Shown here piece after piece: positions 20,003 to 32,403 of a stretch of 64,000 bases of DNA. Position 1 is the first letter of the stretch. The number at the start of each line of letters is the position of its first letter. Source of the stretch: Pseudopyrenochaeta lycopersici (Eukaryota > Ascomycota > Dothideomycetes > Pleosporales > Pseudopyrenochaetaceae); assembly GCA_003313425.1 (NCBI GenBank), contig NHZP01000029.1, forward strand, positions 558,001-622,000, in the 5' to 3' direction. The position numbers and the translations under genes were made by a program. Under the pieces are notes generated by a model. It saw only the letters and a program-made list of their open reading frames with translations, was not told the origin of the DNA and ran no database searches.

Positions 20003-20799
20003 GTATGTTACGGCATAGCATTGAAGGTGTTACATGGTTTGGTATTGGGTATGGCGTTATACGGGCATTCGATGTTGTATCTGACCAACAGTGTTTGATT
20101 CTTAAGCATGGTCGAGCATGATCTTGCTACTCGTGGTCTACATGATTTAGAAGCGCATCTTATAAGCACTTTGTTAGGTAGCTTTGTGGTGTATATGTAA
20201 TACCAGATAAGACTTGTTTATCGTTCACACACCTTTTACATTCCAAATGTCAACAGAACCTCTCTGGGCTATTGCTTTATCTCTGCTTGTAATGCATAAC
20301 ACCTATATGATACCAAACGTTGCCGATATTACACGTAGAAACGTCTCAGGCTCAACACCGCGGGTGGCCAAGCTGAAGAGGCGATACGAATATTGGAGTG
20401 AGTATCAAGTATGTTGGGGTATATACACTGAGTGAAAAGTGCACAGAAACATCATACATGCATTGTATTTGAATACAGCTTTCTCGTTGTCATTCCCAGA
20501 CTGTATCCCTGCCTGCATTGGTGGAGGCTATGGCAGAAGCCTCATCCACGCCAATTCGACAGTGTTAACAACAACAGCATTGAATTGTGCAATTCCATCT
20601 ATCTACACAAGACTTGTTGTCTAATACGGCCAGACGCGCAGACCAATCGTGCCCGAAAACTGAGTGGCAATCAGGTACATCCGAACTCTGACTGAACGCC
20701 TTGCCAACGCCAAACGCTAAACAACATTTCAAGCGACCGTGAGTCTTCAACTGAGGAAAGAAAAGCACTAAAAAACTCCAACGAGTTACATGTAGAAGA
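20003..20799. other. Convergent intergenic region DUF3405 / kelch
   Basis: Almost 800 bases between two stop codons. It holds the 3' UTRs; short frames on both strands show no features. Confidence 0.45.
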
Positions 20800-23700
20800 T
20801 CATATCAACTTATCGTTATCAACCTTGTCCTTGTCCATTGCCAGTGGGCCGGTCCCGTTGTGTCTCCTCACGCTCTGCCTCCCTAATGAAGCAGAGCTTC
20901 CCTTTGACCTGATTTTCATTGATTTGATAGATGGCGATGGCGAAGGTCTCGGTGACGGACGGTGTGCCATGCGGGGCGACGACATTTGCTCAAACCTCCC
21001 AGCGAGGTCTTTGACGCGACTAGGTGGACTACTCGACTCTCCATTCCACTCATCTCCCTCTCCGGAGTGCTCACGGGGTAGTGAAAGGATACTACTACGG
21101 TCCACATCTGCGTTGACAACACGCAACTTCGATTTGGGCACGGTGAACATGACTTGCACGACTCGCCGTTCAACGGCAGCCTCAACATCCCAATCTCCTT
21201 CGCTAGCTGGTGTACATGGTCGATCTTCTGAAGCAGGTATGCCGAGTTGATCCGGCCTAATCGGGGTTCGGGGGGTTGGCAACGGGTCATCTGAGACGAT
21301 GTTCACAAGTAAGCTTCCCCGTTCCCTCCATTCCTGGCGTTGTCGTTCTCTTTCTGCCATAGCAATGTCCTCTGGTGTACCCCAGTCATCTCCAGCGGTT
21401 CGTCGCCAAGTGGGGTCGGTCTCATCATCAAGCCAGTCTTGTTGGCCTCTCCTACTTCGCCAAAAGCTTGCATCCGATGCTGCACGGCGCGGGGGTGCCG
21501 TTGCTGCGGGGAAGGATTTTCGGTTGTCGTTCTCAAGTCGTTCCACGGGTGAGACCGGGTTGTCAGTGTACGGTTCGTGGAAAGACATTGTGGTGCTTAG
21601 TGACCTGGTGCGTTCAGCACTGGAGGCAGATCTGGTTAATACCCTTCGAACACTCCCTAGCCAACTTTTTCTTCGCTCTCTGGTTACTGGTCGTGACATG
21701 GTTGTCAAATCCAGTGCGAACGATGTTGCTGGCGTAGCCGTTGCCGCCCGGCTATTGCTGCCCTCCGTGTCGCGATATGTATTGGAGTTTGAAGATGACG
21801 TGCCTGGTCTTGGTCGCTCGGGATTACCGCCAAGTAATGACTCGCCCTCTGCTTGGAGATGTGCAAATGAAGAGTGAGCGGTGTGGAAAGCATCATTATC
21901 CGCATAGCCATTGCTGCGGATACTAGTCAAAGACTGCGTTCGAGGATCCACTGGAGACTGTTTACCGCTCTCGCTGTCCCTCCTCATCCTGTCGTGTGTT
22001 GGACTTGCATCAGGTGTCCTGAAAGGATTGGCCTGGGCGGCACTGTTCAGAATCGCAGCTGCGCGCATGGATGCACTGCGAATAACGCCTCCATTAGACG
22101 AAGTCCATGAGAGATTAGATCGAGTACTCCTCTCACTAAGGTTGGAACTTGTTCGATCTGAAGACGATTTATCTGGCGAAAGTCTTCCTGTCGGGCTTGG
22201 ACTGCGTCGTTGTGAAGCAGCACTTGTGCCCAATGGCCAATCCGATTGAACATATTCAGGTCCATTCGGCTCATTGCCTGTAGAAGAGGCAGGCGCGGCG
22301 GAACAGAGAATGCTTTGCTGCTCACCACTACGTCCATGAGTGTCAGTAAAGGGATCCACGACAGGGGTATTTTCGACCATCGACGGCCGTTGGTCTGCTC
22401 GCCTCTCAATCATCTCAGAGTGTTTTGTCAGAGGACTGCTATCGTTCGCTTGTTCTTCATCCTGCTCTTCCTCGAGCTCGTCAATGGGATGGATATGTCC
22501 CGGGCCACGGACTCTACCCGCCGCGTAACCAGGTCTGCTACTCAGGCTGCGACGTAGTCCGCGTGTCGGACTTGGTATTTCAACGAGCAGACCAGTTCTT
22601 TCCGCGTCTCCTCCGTTGGATGCCCTCCAGCCTTGGCCCCCCTGGGTTCCTGATGGAAAATAGTAAGAGCCGCCTTGGCCAGCAAGATATTCCAAGGCAT
22701 CTGAGCGACCTCCGCGACCATCGAAACCTGGGGAATAACTTTCGATATTGTACCGATGAGCGGCAAAGGCAAGATCTTGTAATTGCTTTTCGCGGACATC
22801 GCGTTGTCTCTTCATGCGTCTTGTGTACCACATGTAGAATGCAAATAGACCGCACACAGCAGCAAACCCAATGCCAATGCCCACACCCAAGCCTGCTTTC
22901 TGCCCTGGGCTGGACAGAGGACCGCTCTTTATAGGGTCGGAACGTGATGCTTCGGGTGGCGGGGAGTAATCGGTCGTCCACGTATTGGATGTAACATTGA
23001 GAAAATAGGCTTTGGTGTTGGTAGTTCGTGTGGCCCTCTTCTGTTTGGAGCGGGAGGGCGATATCGAATAGCCGCCTGTGATCATCATGACACCTCCCGG
23101 GAGCATAATTGCGCCATGACCGTAAAGTCCGGAGTTATCGGGCAGGCCAGCGCCAGATGTGGATGGCACTGTCCACTGCCAGTCACCATTACCGCCGTAG
23201 CCGTCGGCAACGTTTAGGATTGCGTATTGGGGCTCTGCTGGAGTGTTGATGTCCCCAACCCAACCGCCAATGACTATGATCTGTTGACCATCTGGAGTCA
23301 GTACGGCAGTGTGTCCTGAGCGGGGATCTACAGAAGTAATATCCGATCGAATAGCTAGATCTGTTCGGGAGGTGTCAGGCTGTGCAACTCCAATGAAGGT
23401 CCAACCCTGTTCCGGAAGAGAGAATAGTGCCACCTGGGACATGTTGATGAAGGCAGCGTTCGTGTGGCCACCCACAAGAACGAAGTTTTGCTGCTGGGTT
23501 TGGGTGCCATCGCTTCGATTCGAGAAGGTGGGTGACAAGCCAGTCATGGCGAACCCAGCCTCTGGTATTGGTGGTCCACGACTTGACGAGATATCTAGTT
23601 GATAGCTGATGGTTTCGCTTCCAGTGCCAGAAGGCTGCAGAGTGACCATGAGGTTGGAGTAATTCGCCGCAGACTGCCAATCGTCCAAGGTTTCATTCTG

Positions 23701-24240
23701 GAATGGACACATGCCACCGAAGAAGTATGCTCCGGTGTTCGCAGCGTCACTGCCAACAATGGAGGAGAAGGCGATACCGCCGTTGAGGTAATTAGCACCC
23801 ATGTTATATGCATGCTTGCTATCCCCAACCGACACGCTTTGCTTCTTCCATGTGCCTTTGCTCTTCTTCTTGGATGGATTCGGCACAAAGCTCCAGACCT
23901 CCCCTCCACTGGCACCCAACCCACAATCTCCAGTGTAAACAGTAAGATTCCCGCCATTCTCCAGTACTGGCGTGAAGGCGCGAGCTGCATTGTCGTCGAG
24001 GAAGGGCAGTGCTGGGTACAGGGTGGTGTATGGGAGATTTGCGGCCTGTACTTTGGACGATAGTTCGATGGAGCTGAGCTGGAACTGACTGCTCGATTGC
24101 GACGATGGCTGGAAGACGTAGAGGAGTTTGTCGTTTCGTAGGATTCGCGTGGGATTGTACGGCATCTGGGCCATGGTGACGGACAGTACGAGTGCGAGCC
24201 CGAGCAAGCGTACCGCCAGCGGTGTGGAGAGCAGGTGCAT
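20800..24240 (-). CDS. Secreted-domain kelch/galactose-oxidase-like beta-propeller, single-pass membrane protein
   Basis: Intronless gene for 1146 residues. A signal peptide (LLGLALVLSVTMAQ, residues 1-25) leads an extracellular region of about 420 residues with kelch-type strand pairs (FFGGMCPFQ, NFVLVGGHTN, IIVIGGWVGD, GGVMMITGGY). This fits a beta-propeller. A membrane segment follows at about residues 443-465 (GVGIGIGFAAVCGLFAFYMW) with basic residues after it (TRRMKRQRDVREKQ). The remaining 680 residues are a Ser/Pro/Arg-rich disordered cytosolic tail. Copper ligands of true galactose oxidase are not apparent, so an enzymatic role is doubtful. A cell-surface or cell-polarity receptor-like role is plausible but unproven. 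Confidence 0.82.
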   Translation of the reverse strand: MHLLSTPLAVRLLGLALVLSVTMAQMPYNPTRILRNDKLLYVFQPSSQSSSQFQLSSIELSSKVQAANLPYTTLYPALPFLDDNAARAFTPVLENGGNLTVYTGDCGLGASGGEVWSFVPNPSKKKSKGTWKKQSVSVGDSKHAYNMGANYLNGGIAFSSIVGSDAANTGAYFFGGMCPFQNETLDDWQSAANYSNLMVTLQPSGTGSETISYQLDISSSRGPPIPEAGFAMTGLSPTFSNRSDGTQTQQQNFVLVGGHTNAAFINMSQVALFSLPEQGWTFIGVAQPDTSRTDLAIRSDITSVDPRSGHTAVLTPDGQQIIVIGGWVGDINTPAEPQYAILNVADGYGGNGDWQWTVPSTSGAGLPDNSGLYGHGAIMLPGGVMMITGGYSISPSRSKQKRATRTTNTKAYFLNVTSNTWTTDYSPPPEASRSDPIKSGPLSSPGQKAGLGVGIGIGFAAVCGLFAFYMWYTRRMKRQRDVREKQLQDLAFAAHRYNIESYSPGFDGRGGRSDALEYLAGQGGSYYFPSGTQGGQGWRASNGGDAERTGLLVEIPSPTRGLRRSLSSRPGYAAGRVRGPGHIHPIDELEEEQDEEQANDSSPLTKHSEMIERRADQRPSMVENTPVVDPFTDTHGRSGEQQSILCSAAPASSTGNEPNGPEYVQSDWPLGTSAASQRRSPSPTGRLSPDKSSSDRTSSNLSERSTRSNLSWTSSNGGVIRSASMRAAAILNSAAQANPFRTPDASPTHDRMRRDSESGKQSPVDPRTQSLTSIRSNGYADNDAFHTAHSSFAHLQAEGESLLGGNPERPRPGTSSSNSNTYRDTEGSNSRAATATPATSFALDLTTMSRPVTRERRKSWLGSVRRVLTRSASSAERTRSLSTTMSFHEPYTDNPVSPVERLENDNRKSFPAATAPPRRAASDASFWRSRRGQQDWLDDETDPTWRRTAGDDWGTPEDIAMAERERQRQEWRERGSLLVNIVSDDPLPTPRTPIRPDQLGIPASEDRPCTPASEGDWDVEAAVERRVVQVMFTVPKSKLRVVNADVDRSSILSLPREHSGEGDEWNGESSSPPSRVKDLAGRFEQMSSPRMAHRPSPRPSPSPSIKSMKIRSKGSSASLGRQSVRRHNGTGPLAMDKDKVDNDKLI

Positions 24241-25202
24241 AATGTCGTTGTCGTTGATGCTTGGGCGGACCTTTCACCTCGAATGCTGGGTGGAGCACTC
24301 CATGAACCACGCAGCTACGAATTGCGGACGGCGTGGCACAAAAGAGCAGACTATGATGCTCAAGCAATCCACTCGTGGGCGGGAGCTGAGGGATAGCAGA
24401 TCTGTAGTTCATGCACGGGTCCGTGAAAGATGGCTGGCTATGAGGCTAGTAAACAGAGGCCCAAGCTGCATCCCAGCCCACCAGCCCCCAGCCCGCCTGA
24501 TTGCGCAACGGGCTACCGTGGCGCTTGCATCTCCGCCAAAACGCCAAAGAATGTCCAATCAATGCAGGCCGGCGATGGCGAAGATGATGCCCTGGAATGC
24601 GGCCTGCGTTGCGCCTAGCCCGAAACGCTGCAGCCAAACAATCTCGGCGCGGGGCCATGCCAGAGGATAAACACGGTCGCGTGGGGCAACGGCCCATGTG
24701 GCTTGCGATGCCTAGCATATGTAAGATTGGAACTAGCGACGAGCGGTCCGGAAGTAATCGTGCCGTCTTGCAATCGAACATGTGAAGCAGCAATCTGAAC
24801 TGTGGCGGCATGTTTGAAGTGCACACCCTAGACCTGGGCACCGTAGGGAGACTGGGTCGCCGCGATTTGCAGCACGAGCTCGGGAGCCAAGCCCTTGGAC
24901 CAGGGACCATGATGCTGGTGTTCAACACAGACATGCAGAAAGGCTTTCATTCGTAATTATGATCGATTTCGGTCTTATCGTAGATTGTCGATTGCCGTGT
25001 AATCACACAGACTTCGGTTCTCACAATTAAGTAGCACGTACACTTGGCATGAGGATGAGTGTACCAATGCACCAAGTCCAACTCCTCTGTGCACACCAGT
25101 GTCTTCAAGGCATGTGAGCAGGCGGACTGCATGCTCGTCCCTCGTTGTTACCCATGGCATTCGGCTTTTCGGCAGTTATTTACATCAACATGTCACGTCC
25201 GT
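24241..25202. other. Intergenic, upstream of the kelch gene
   Basis: About 960 bases with the kelch promoter and the SDR 3' UTR, both on the minus strand. Open frames at 24128-24934 on either strand are short and featureless. Confidence 0.45.
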
Positions 25203-26161
25203 CTAGAAGCTGAACTTCATACCACCGTTTGCGCAAATGACGCTGCCTGTTGTCCACCCCGCCTCTGGTAGGCACAACATTCCTACAACACCTGCAACCT
25301 CCTCACTGTAAGCTGGCCTTCCTCCCGCATTCTGGGAAGCCTCATAAATTTTCTCAGGATCGATGCCTTTCCTTGGTGTTGCTAGAGGAGTGTTCTCGAT
25401 GAAGGGTTTGTTCTGTGCTATAAATGCCTCGTCATTGCTCCAGTACATGTCTGTCGCTACTGGGCCTGGGTTGATGGCATTGACAGTACACCGCTCAGCC
25501 AACTCACGAGACCATGTCCGTGTCATGCTCTCAAGCGCTGCCTTGGTCCCGCCGTAGATGGACTGGCCCTTGTATCCCAACGACGAGCTGACCGATGAGA
25601 GGTTGACGATACGGCCCGATCTGTCGTTGGGCAGATACGGGATTGCTGCTTGGACCAACAGCAGCGGGCCTCGAACATTGATGTTGAACTGCCTCGCAAA
25701 GTCCTCGACATCAACATTTTCCACCAGATTGTTACCTGCGACGCCTGCATTGTTGATGATGATATCCAGCTGGAACTTGCCCGTTTTGGGGTGCTGAAAG
25801 TTGTTCCTGGCTACCTCGACAAGGTGCTTTGGTCCATTCTCCGAGCCCATGCTCGCTTGCACACTGAGCGCTTTGACACCATATTCGGCTTCGAGTTCAG
25901 AAGCAAGGCCTTCTGCCGCTTGCGTAGATGAGTCGGACGTGTAATTAATGACGACGTTGCAGCCTTTGCTAGCCAGAGTGCGAGCGATTTCGACGCCAAT
26001 GCCTGCAAAAGTCAGCACCAGGAGAGAACGAACATGTGTAAGGAAGCCATACCCCTCGATGCACCAGTTACAATACCTACTCTTCCCTCGAGGGGCCGCT
26101 GGCCGGAACCACCCCCTAGATTTGTGGAAGCCGTCCGCACATGTGACGGTCTTGTGGCCAT
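25203..26161 (-). CDS. Short-chain dehydrogenase/reductase (classical SDR)
   Basis: Two exons, 26053-26161 and 25203-26002, with a 50-base intron (GTATGG..TGCAG), give 302 residues. The splice rebuilds the Rossmann motif TGASRGIG at about residues 31-38. Further classical SDR marks are NNAG (IIINNAGVAG), the catalytic serine in NLSSVSSS, the YxxxK pair in YGGTKAALE and INPGPVATDM. The C-terminus, TTGSVICANGGMKF, closes the fold in the usual way. The protein reduces or oxidises a carbonyl/alcohol with NAD(P)(H); the substrate cannot be read from sequence. The ATG at 26161 (MATRPSHVRTAS) is preferred. An in-frame ATG at 26212 would add 17 residues without improving the fold. Confidence 0.9.
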
Positions 26162-27225
26162 GATGTTGTTTCTAAGATAGATTTTCCGCGAACTTACAAC
26201 AAGGCCTGGCACAAATAATGCTGCTCTGCAATGTGTGTTCTAGTCATGGCTGGCTCGCATCGAGCTTTTAAATGTTATGGCGGGGGAGCTGTTGTGGAGC
26301 TAAATGGAGCAGGTGTGACCGGCGATTCTGCCGCGGCGTCGTGAAGGACATCGGAGCGTTTCCGACTTGTCACATCGGAGCTACATGAGCCATCAATAAG
26401 GGCAGAGATGGTGGAGAGGCGTGACTGCCCCGAGCATTGAGCTCAAAGCTCAATGGACAGGGCTCATGTCGTCAGCAGCAGCACTTGAAGGCGGCTCGCT
26501 CAAATCTAGAGCTTGCAACTGCCACTTATGCTTCTAGTACATGTAGCCTAGACTCTTTCAAACGACTGCTGCAAGCGCCTAGCGCTACAAATTTGTTCAA
26601 AGTTATCCGGGCAGTTGAACCTCGCTAGATTGTGTTTGACCCTGCCGAAGGGCGCGCAAAATGTTCCAACATCTCTGATCATACTATAGTGAAGAGTATC
26701 TTTTGCAAAGGCAAGCCATTTGCTGAGGGACATTGGAAGACGCGAATCTCAAAGCAATCTGCACAGGCCCACGGTCGTCGAAGTCGAACTCGAGGGGTCT
26801 ATCGATAAGGACAAAGGCAGAATTGATTTATGCCCGACTTCGGACTCCGAATCAAGAGACCAACAATTGTTGTGAGCAACTCTCTCGTCCAAAAAAAAAA
26901 CTTATAAGCTAGCGGACCTTAATATATTTCAACTTGCTAATTTATACTTGTGAATCTGAGAGGAAAATTTATGCATGAAAGCTGCCCCCAGAAAGAGTTG
27001 GGGAAGGCGGTGACGAAAGTGGTCTAGCGTTGACGCCGAAACCCCGCGTGCCGAAAGCCAGTGAAAAAGATTCAAAAGCACACCATTCCCGCCTTTGCTG
27101 ATATTGTCCTCTCTCTCTCCCTCTCTCACCTCCTCCTCTTCTTCGTGTTTTCCGCTTCCATCATCTCTCAAGCCTTTTCCCTTTTCTCCTCCACATAATT
27201 GTCCGTACAGGACCGCCACATCATA
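26162..27225. promoter_or_regulatory. Divergent promoter region SDR / MET6
   Basis: About 1.06 kb. The right 150 bases are a CT-rich leader (27105-27185, with TCTCTCTCTCC runs) typical of highly expressed fungal genes, directly before MET6. No gene is supported in between. Confidence 0.5.
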
Positions 27226-29628
27226 ATGGTACACTCATCCGTCCTCGGTTTCCCCCGCATGGGTGCGGACCGTGAGCTCAAGAAGGCGAACGAGGCATAC
27301 TGGGCCGACAAGCTCTCGCGGGATGACCTGCTCAAGGAGGGTAAGCGTCTGCGATTGGAGCACTGGAAGATCCAGAAGGACGCTGGCGTCGACGTCATCC
27401 CCAGCAATGACTTTGCCTTCTACGACCACCTTCTCGACCATATCCAACTCTTCAACGTAAGCTCTCAGCTTCTTCCAATAGCAGACTGCATTCTAACTTC
27501 AATAGGTCATCCCAGAACGCTACTCCAAGAACAATCTGCACCAGCTCGATGAGTACTTTGCCATGGGCCGTGGCCACCAGAAGGATGGCGTCGACGTTCC
27601 CAGTCTGGTAAGTCGAGCAACGCCTTTGAGTTTCAGTGCTAGAACTCATCCTTCGTACAGGAAATGGTTAAGTGGTTTGACTCGAACTACCACTACGTCA
27701 AGCCCACCTTCCAGGACGGGCAATCCTTCAAGCTCTCCGAGAACCCCAAGCCCGTCGCTGAGTTCCTTGAGGCCAAAGAAGCAGGTATCGTCACCCGCCC
27801 GGTCCTCGTTGGTCCCGTCTCCTTCCTTGCCCTCGGTAAGGCCGACCGCGACCAATCCGTCGACCCTATCTCTCTTCTCGACAAGCTCCTTCCCGTATAC
27901 GTTGAGTTGCTGGAGAAGCTAAAGGCAGCTGGTGCCGAGACTGTTCAGATTGATGAGCCCGTCTTGGTTTACGATCTTCCACAGAAGGTCAAGGATGCCT
28001 TCAAGCCCGCTTATGAGAAGCTCACTGGCAGCAATCTTCCCAAAATCATTCTCGCTACCTATTTCGGTGACGTCGTCCACAACTTCGACGTCTTCCCTAG
28101 CCTTCAGAACGTTCTCGGCATCCACGTCGATCTCGTAAGGAATCCTGAACAGCTTGAGAGCGTCATCAGCAAGCTTGGCACCAATCAGGTCCTCTCTGCT
28201 GGTGTTGTCGACGGCCGCAACATCTGGAAGACCAACTTCAAGAACGCTATTGAGCTTGTCGAGACTGCTATCCAGAAGCTCGGCAAGGACCGTGTCATTG
28301 TTGCGACCTCCAGCTCCCTCCTTCACACTCCTCACTCTCTCGATAGCGAGAAGAAGTTGCCAGAGGAGGTCAAGGATTGGTTCTCCTTCGCTGTTCAGAA
28401 GGTATCTGAGGTCGTTGTCATCGCCAAGGCTGTCACCGATGGCCCCGCTGCCGTTCGCGAGGCTCTCGAGGCCAACGCCAAGTCAGCACAGGCTCGTGCC
28501 TCCTCTGAGCGCACAAACAACAAAGCTGTCAAGGATCGCCAGGCCAGCGTCACCCCTGAGCAACATGAGCGCAAGTCAGCCTTCCCTGAGCGCTACGATC
28601 AGCAAAAGAAGCACCTCAAGCTACCCACTTTCCCCACTACCACCATTGGTTCATTCCCGCAGACCAAGGAGATCCGCATTCAACGTAACAAGTTCACCAA
28701 GGGTGAGATCACCCCCGAGGAGTATGAGAGATTCATCGAGAAGGAGATTGAGGAGACCATCAAGATCCAGGATGAGCTTGACCTCGATGTTTACGTCCAC
28801 GGTGAGCCTGAGCGCAACGACATGGTGCAATACTTCGGTGAGCGCCTTGACGGATATGTCTTCACTACAAAGGGCTGGGTCCAGTCCTACGGCTCTCGCT
28901 GTGTCCGACCTCCGATCATTGTCGGTGACATCTCCCGTCCTGCTCCTATGACTGTTAAGGAGTCCAAGTACGCCGCTTCAGTCTCCAAGAAGCCCATGAA
29001 GGGAATGCTTACTGGCCCCATCACCTGCTTGCGATGGTCCTTCCCTCGTGACGATGTCCACCAGTCCGTCCAAGCTCAACAGCTTGCTCTCGCACTCCGA
29101 GATGAGGTCGTTGACCTCGAGGCTGCTGGCATCTATGTCATCCAAGTCGACGAACCTGCCCTTCGTGAAGGTCTCCCCCTCCGTGCTGGCACAGAGCGTG
29201 AGAAGTACCTTTCCTGGGCCGTCGACTCGTTCAAGCTCGCTTGTGCTGGTGTCCAGGACTCCACACAAATTCACTCCCACTTCTGTTACTCCGAGTTCCA
29301 AGACTTCTTCCACGCTATCGCCGCCCTCGATGCTGATGTTCTCTCTATCGAGAACAGCAAGAGCGATGCCAAGCTTCTCAAGGTCTTCGAGGACAAGGCC
29401 TACCCCCGCCATATCGGTCCCGGTGTCTACGACATCCATTCGCCGCGCGTCCCCTCTGAGCAGGAGATTAAGGACCGTCTTGCTGAGATGCTGACGTATC
29501 TCAAGCCCGAGCAGCTCTGGGTGAACCCCGACTGCGGCTTGAAGACCCGCCAGTGGAAGGAGACTAAGGCTGCGTTGACCAATCTTGTCAATGCCGCCAA
29601 GTTTTACCGCGAGAAATACTCCTCTTAA
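27226..29628 (+). CDS. MET6: Cobalamin-independent methionine synthase
   Basis: Three exons, 27226-27456, 27506-27607 and 27661-29628, give 766 residues, the usual length of the family. The enzyme transfers a methyl group from 5-methyltetrahydropteroyltri-glutamate to homocysteine in the cytosol. The N-terminal barrel begins SSVLGFPRMGADRELKKANE. The catalytic C-terminal barrel starts around FPTTTIGSFPQTKEIR and contains the zinc ligands in QIHSHFCYSEF (His and Cys), the glutamate in DVLSIENSKSD and the last Cys in WVNPDCGLKTR. Both introns are 49-53 bases long and phase 0. Codon use is strongly biased to C-ending codons, with long antisense open frames as a by-product, which fits high expression. 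Confidence 0.97.
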
Positions 29629-31470
29629 ATTCTTTGCCTTTTGGCAATTACGACTGTGTTTCATCAACGCAAGTCGCTTCGTGTAGCATATCAACATGCT
29701 GCCGTGTAATGTGTGTAATGACGTTTTTATGATACCCAAAAGTTCAACCTGCATCATGGGTCGTTTCGGTGGGTCAAAATGAATGGGAATCTGGAGTGCA
29801 TGAACGATCTCAACATCGACGTTCAATTGCAAATTGAGGCTTCAGGCTGGCTTGGGCGTTATTCGGTGGGTATAATTTTGATCACTTGAGCAATGCGGCT
29901 ATCTGCGTTTAGATGGACTGGGCCTTCTCACCTTAAGTGAGAATACATGCATAGTGGGACGCTTGAATAGAAAAAATACATTCATCGCCCGATTCTGCCT
30001 CCTTTTCATGATGACTTTTGTCAGTGGCTCAGGACGCCTGTCGCCACAATATCTTTCGTATCTCTCAGGAGTGAGACGGCACTGTGAATTAGACTTATGA
30101 AGATGCTAAGAATGGGAAGAAACGGTAAACAGGGCATCACGATCGGCTTCGACCTTGACTCGACAAGAACGCAAGACTATCTGCGGGACTCACTGGACAG
30201 AGCCCAGTGTAGAACACCCAGACCCTTGGTAATTTCTGTGTTTTACTACTTATTAATATCACATGTGTAATTATGACGAAACCTGTCACTGTTGCTCAGA
30301 CACATATTGTTGGGTTTATACCAGGGCCATGACCTAGATCAAAGACGAGGGACATGCGCACCGCATAGGATAAAGGTGAGAACGAATCATATGCACAAGC
30401 CTAAATACACATCCGATTGACGATACCGAAATGCTGTGAATGGATTTGTAGCAATATAAGTATGTTGTCGAACAATTAGAAGGCATCACTGCCTGACATG
30501 GAAATCTGTAGTGCTGAGTAGGGTGCGAGCGCCCGTCCGAAATGAGAGAGAAAGAGCGGGAAATAGTCCACGCGGATGTGAGAGGGGACGGAGGCTAAGC
30601 CTTCATAGGGCCTGGTTGGTGTTTGTATTCCTAGTCGTATTCGTAATCCCTCACTGTACTAGACATGAGTCAAGATTCGCAGGGCCACATTCTCGTTAGC
30701 AATCATGGACAATGGAGATGTAACCCGCCGAACACATCTAGGCTTAGATGGGCTAGATGACACGTTGTCTCATCGGAAAGATATCTAAAAGTGCTTGGAC
30801 ATTCCATGCAGTTCTGGATAGGCGTGATGTCCTGGTCAAACGGCGATCACAGTCTCAACCGTGTTCGGTAAGTGGCGGAAGGACATTAAATTTGGAGGAT
30901 TTGCTGATAGACCTTGAACTGCATGTCAGGCCACTTGGAAGTCTGAAGATCGAGACATCGAGAAGCAATTTACGGATGCAAAACTATTTGGCCATCTCCA
31001 GTGACGTATATAAGATCAGAGTAGAACATATTCAGGTTCGGAAAGCGTCATGCTTTTTCGCTCTGCGACGTATAGCATGAGATCTTCGGTCCCTGAGACA
31101 AATTTTAATAACGATTTTCGGTGTACTGAGTGTCAGCCACCTCTCTACATTCGTTGCTTATACGTTACTCATGTGGGCCTGTACCTCAGCCAAATAGATC
31201 CACAAATTGCATGGAGAAGCTCTCTGTTCAGTGTTGGAGACCACAGGCTCAGGCGCCAGTCGCCGGAGGCAGTCAGGGATATTGTGAGATTTTTTCAGGT
31301 ATCTATTCAGTAAATATATTGGTGAGACGAGATGATGGTCGATGAGAGGTGCACGCGTTGTCGTGTCTGTGCTGTAAGTGAGGCGGACCGTGCGTATGAC
31401 GTGTGTGGCCGGCCAGAGCCAGCCCTCGCAGTTTCGATACCGGAACTGTGAATTTCGTGCCATACTCGCC
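29629..31470. other. Intergenic MET6 / POF1
   Basis: About 1.8 kb between two plus-strand genes. I find only short frames without features. The POF1 promoter should lie in its right end. Confidence 0.45.
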
Positions 31471-32403
31471 ATGATGGCCGATATGGCTTCACGGGTGGCA
31501 TCATTAAGAGCACTTCTACCTGACTTTGAGTCTGCACTGCATTCGTTTACCTCTTCTCCCGCCAAGTTCCGCGTTGTGCGAACTGTCAACCCCACCACTA
31601 CGCAGCCGAGAACACTATACGTACTCGATTCCTCATTTAATCCGCCGTCAATTGCTCACCTTGCACTTGCTACATCGGCCTTGACGCAACATGCACCCTC
31701 AGAGCACAGCCCATACAGATTGTTGTTATTGTTCAGTACCCACAATGCGGACAAGGCGCCAAGTCCGGCAAGCTTCGTGCAACGCATCGCCCTGATGACC
31801 GCTTTTGCTGAGGACCTTTCACGAAGCCTGAATAGTCGGACTTCTTCGCTAGGGGATGACGTTTCAAATATATCTATAGACATTGGTCTAACCAAAGAAC
31901 CATACTACAGCGACAAGTCGGCAGCGATATCAAACTCAAAACCGCCCTTCTACCCTTCGAACCCCATACATGTCCACCTCGTCGGTTATGATACCCTGAT
32001 CCGCTTCTGCAATCCAAAATACTACCCAAAGCATTACCCACCCCTCTCGGCTCTGCAGCCTTTCTTTGAATCCGGTCACAAGCTACGCGTCACCCAACGG
32101 CCAGCTGATCCGAACGATAAATCATCCAACGAGTTTGGTACAGTCGAGGGGCAGGAAAAGTACCTGGAAGATCTGAGGGCTGGTCAGCAGGAACAAGCGG
32201 GCTTCGAGCCAGCATGGGGCGAGAATATCGAGATGGCACAGGCGGACGAGGGTGTTGGCATAAGTTCGACCCGAGTGAGAAGCGCCGCAAAGGAAGGCAA
32301 TTGGGATGAGGTGGATCAACTGTGCACAGAAAGTGTCGCTGCGTGGATTAAGGACCAGGCACTTTACAGCGGGGACGCGAGTGGAAAGAAGATGATGAGC
32401 TGA
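31471..32403 (+). CDS. POF1: Nicotinamide mononucleotide adenylyltransferase-like protein (Pof1 family)
   Basis: Intronless 310-residue protein of the nucleotidyltransferase superfamily. The nucleotide-binding signature is at residues 53-63 (DSSFNPPSIAH), corresponding to the GxFxPxHxGH motif with its second His kept. The second signature, ISSTRVR, is at 264-270. Between them HVHLVGYDTLIRFCNPKYY matches the GxD(T) core of NMN adenylyltransferases. Yeast Pof1 is the closest family I can name; members make NAD from NMN and ATP or act in protein quality control. The open frame continues upstream to 31378 but the ATG pair at 31471 (MMADMASR) is the likely start. Confidence 0.8.
   Translation: MMADMASRVASLRALLPDFESALHSFTSSPAKFRVVRTVNPTTTQPRTLYVLDSSFNPPSIAHLALATSALTQHAPSEHSPYRLLLLFSTHNADKAPSPASFVQRIALMTAFAEDLSRSLNSRTSSLGDDVSNISIDIGLTKEPYYSDKSAAISNSKPPFYPSNPIHVHLVGYDTLIRFCNPKYYPKHYPPLSALQPFFESGHKLRVTQRPADPNDKSSNEFGTVEGQEKYLEDLRAGQQEQAGFEPAWGENIEMAQADEGVGISSTRVRSAAKEGNWDEVDQLCTESVAAWIKDQALYSGDASGKKMMS

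Noticed and set aside
28978..29832. 284-codon frame antisense to MET6
   Set aside because: It mirrors the strongly biased C-ending codons of MET6 and has no family features.
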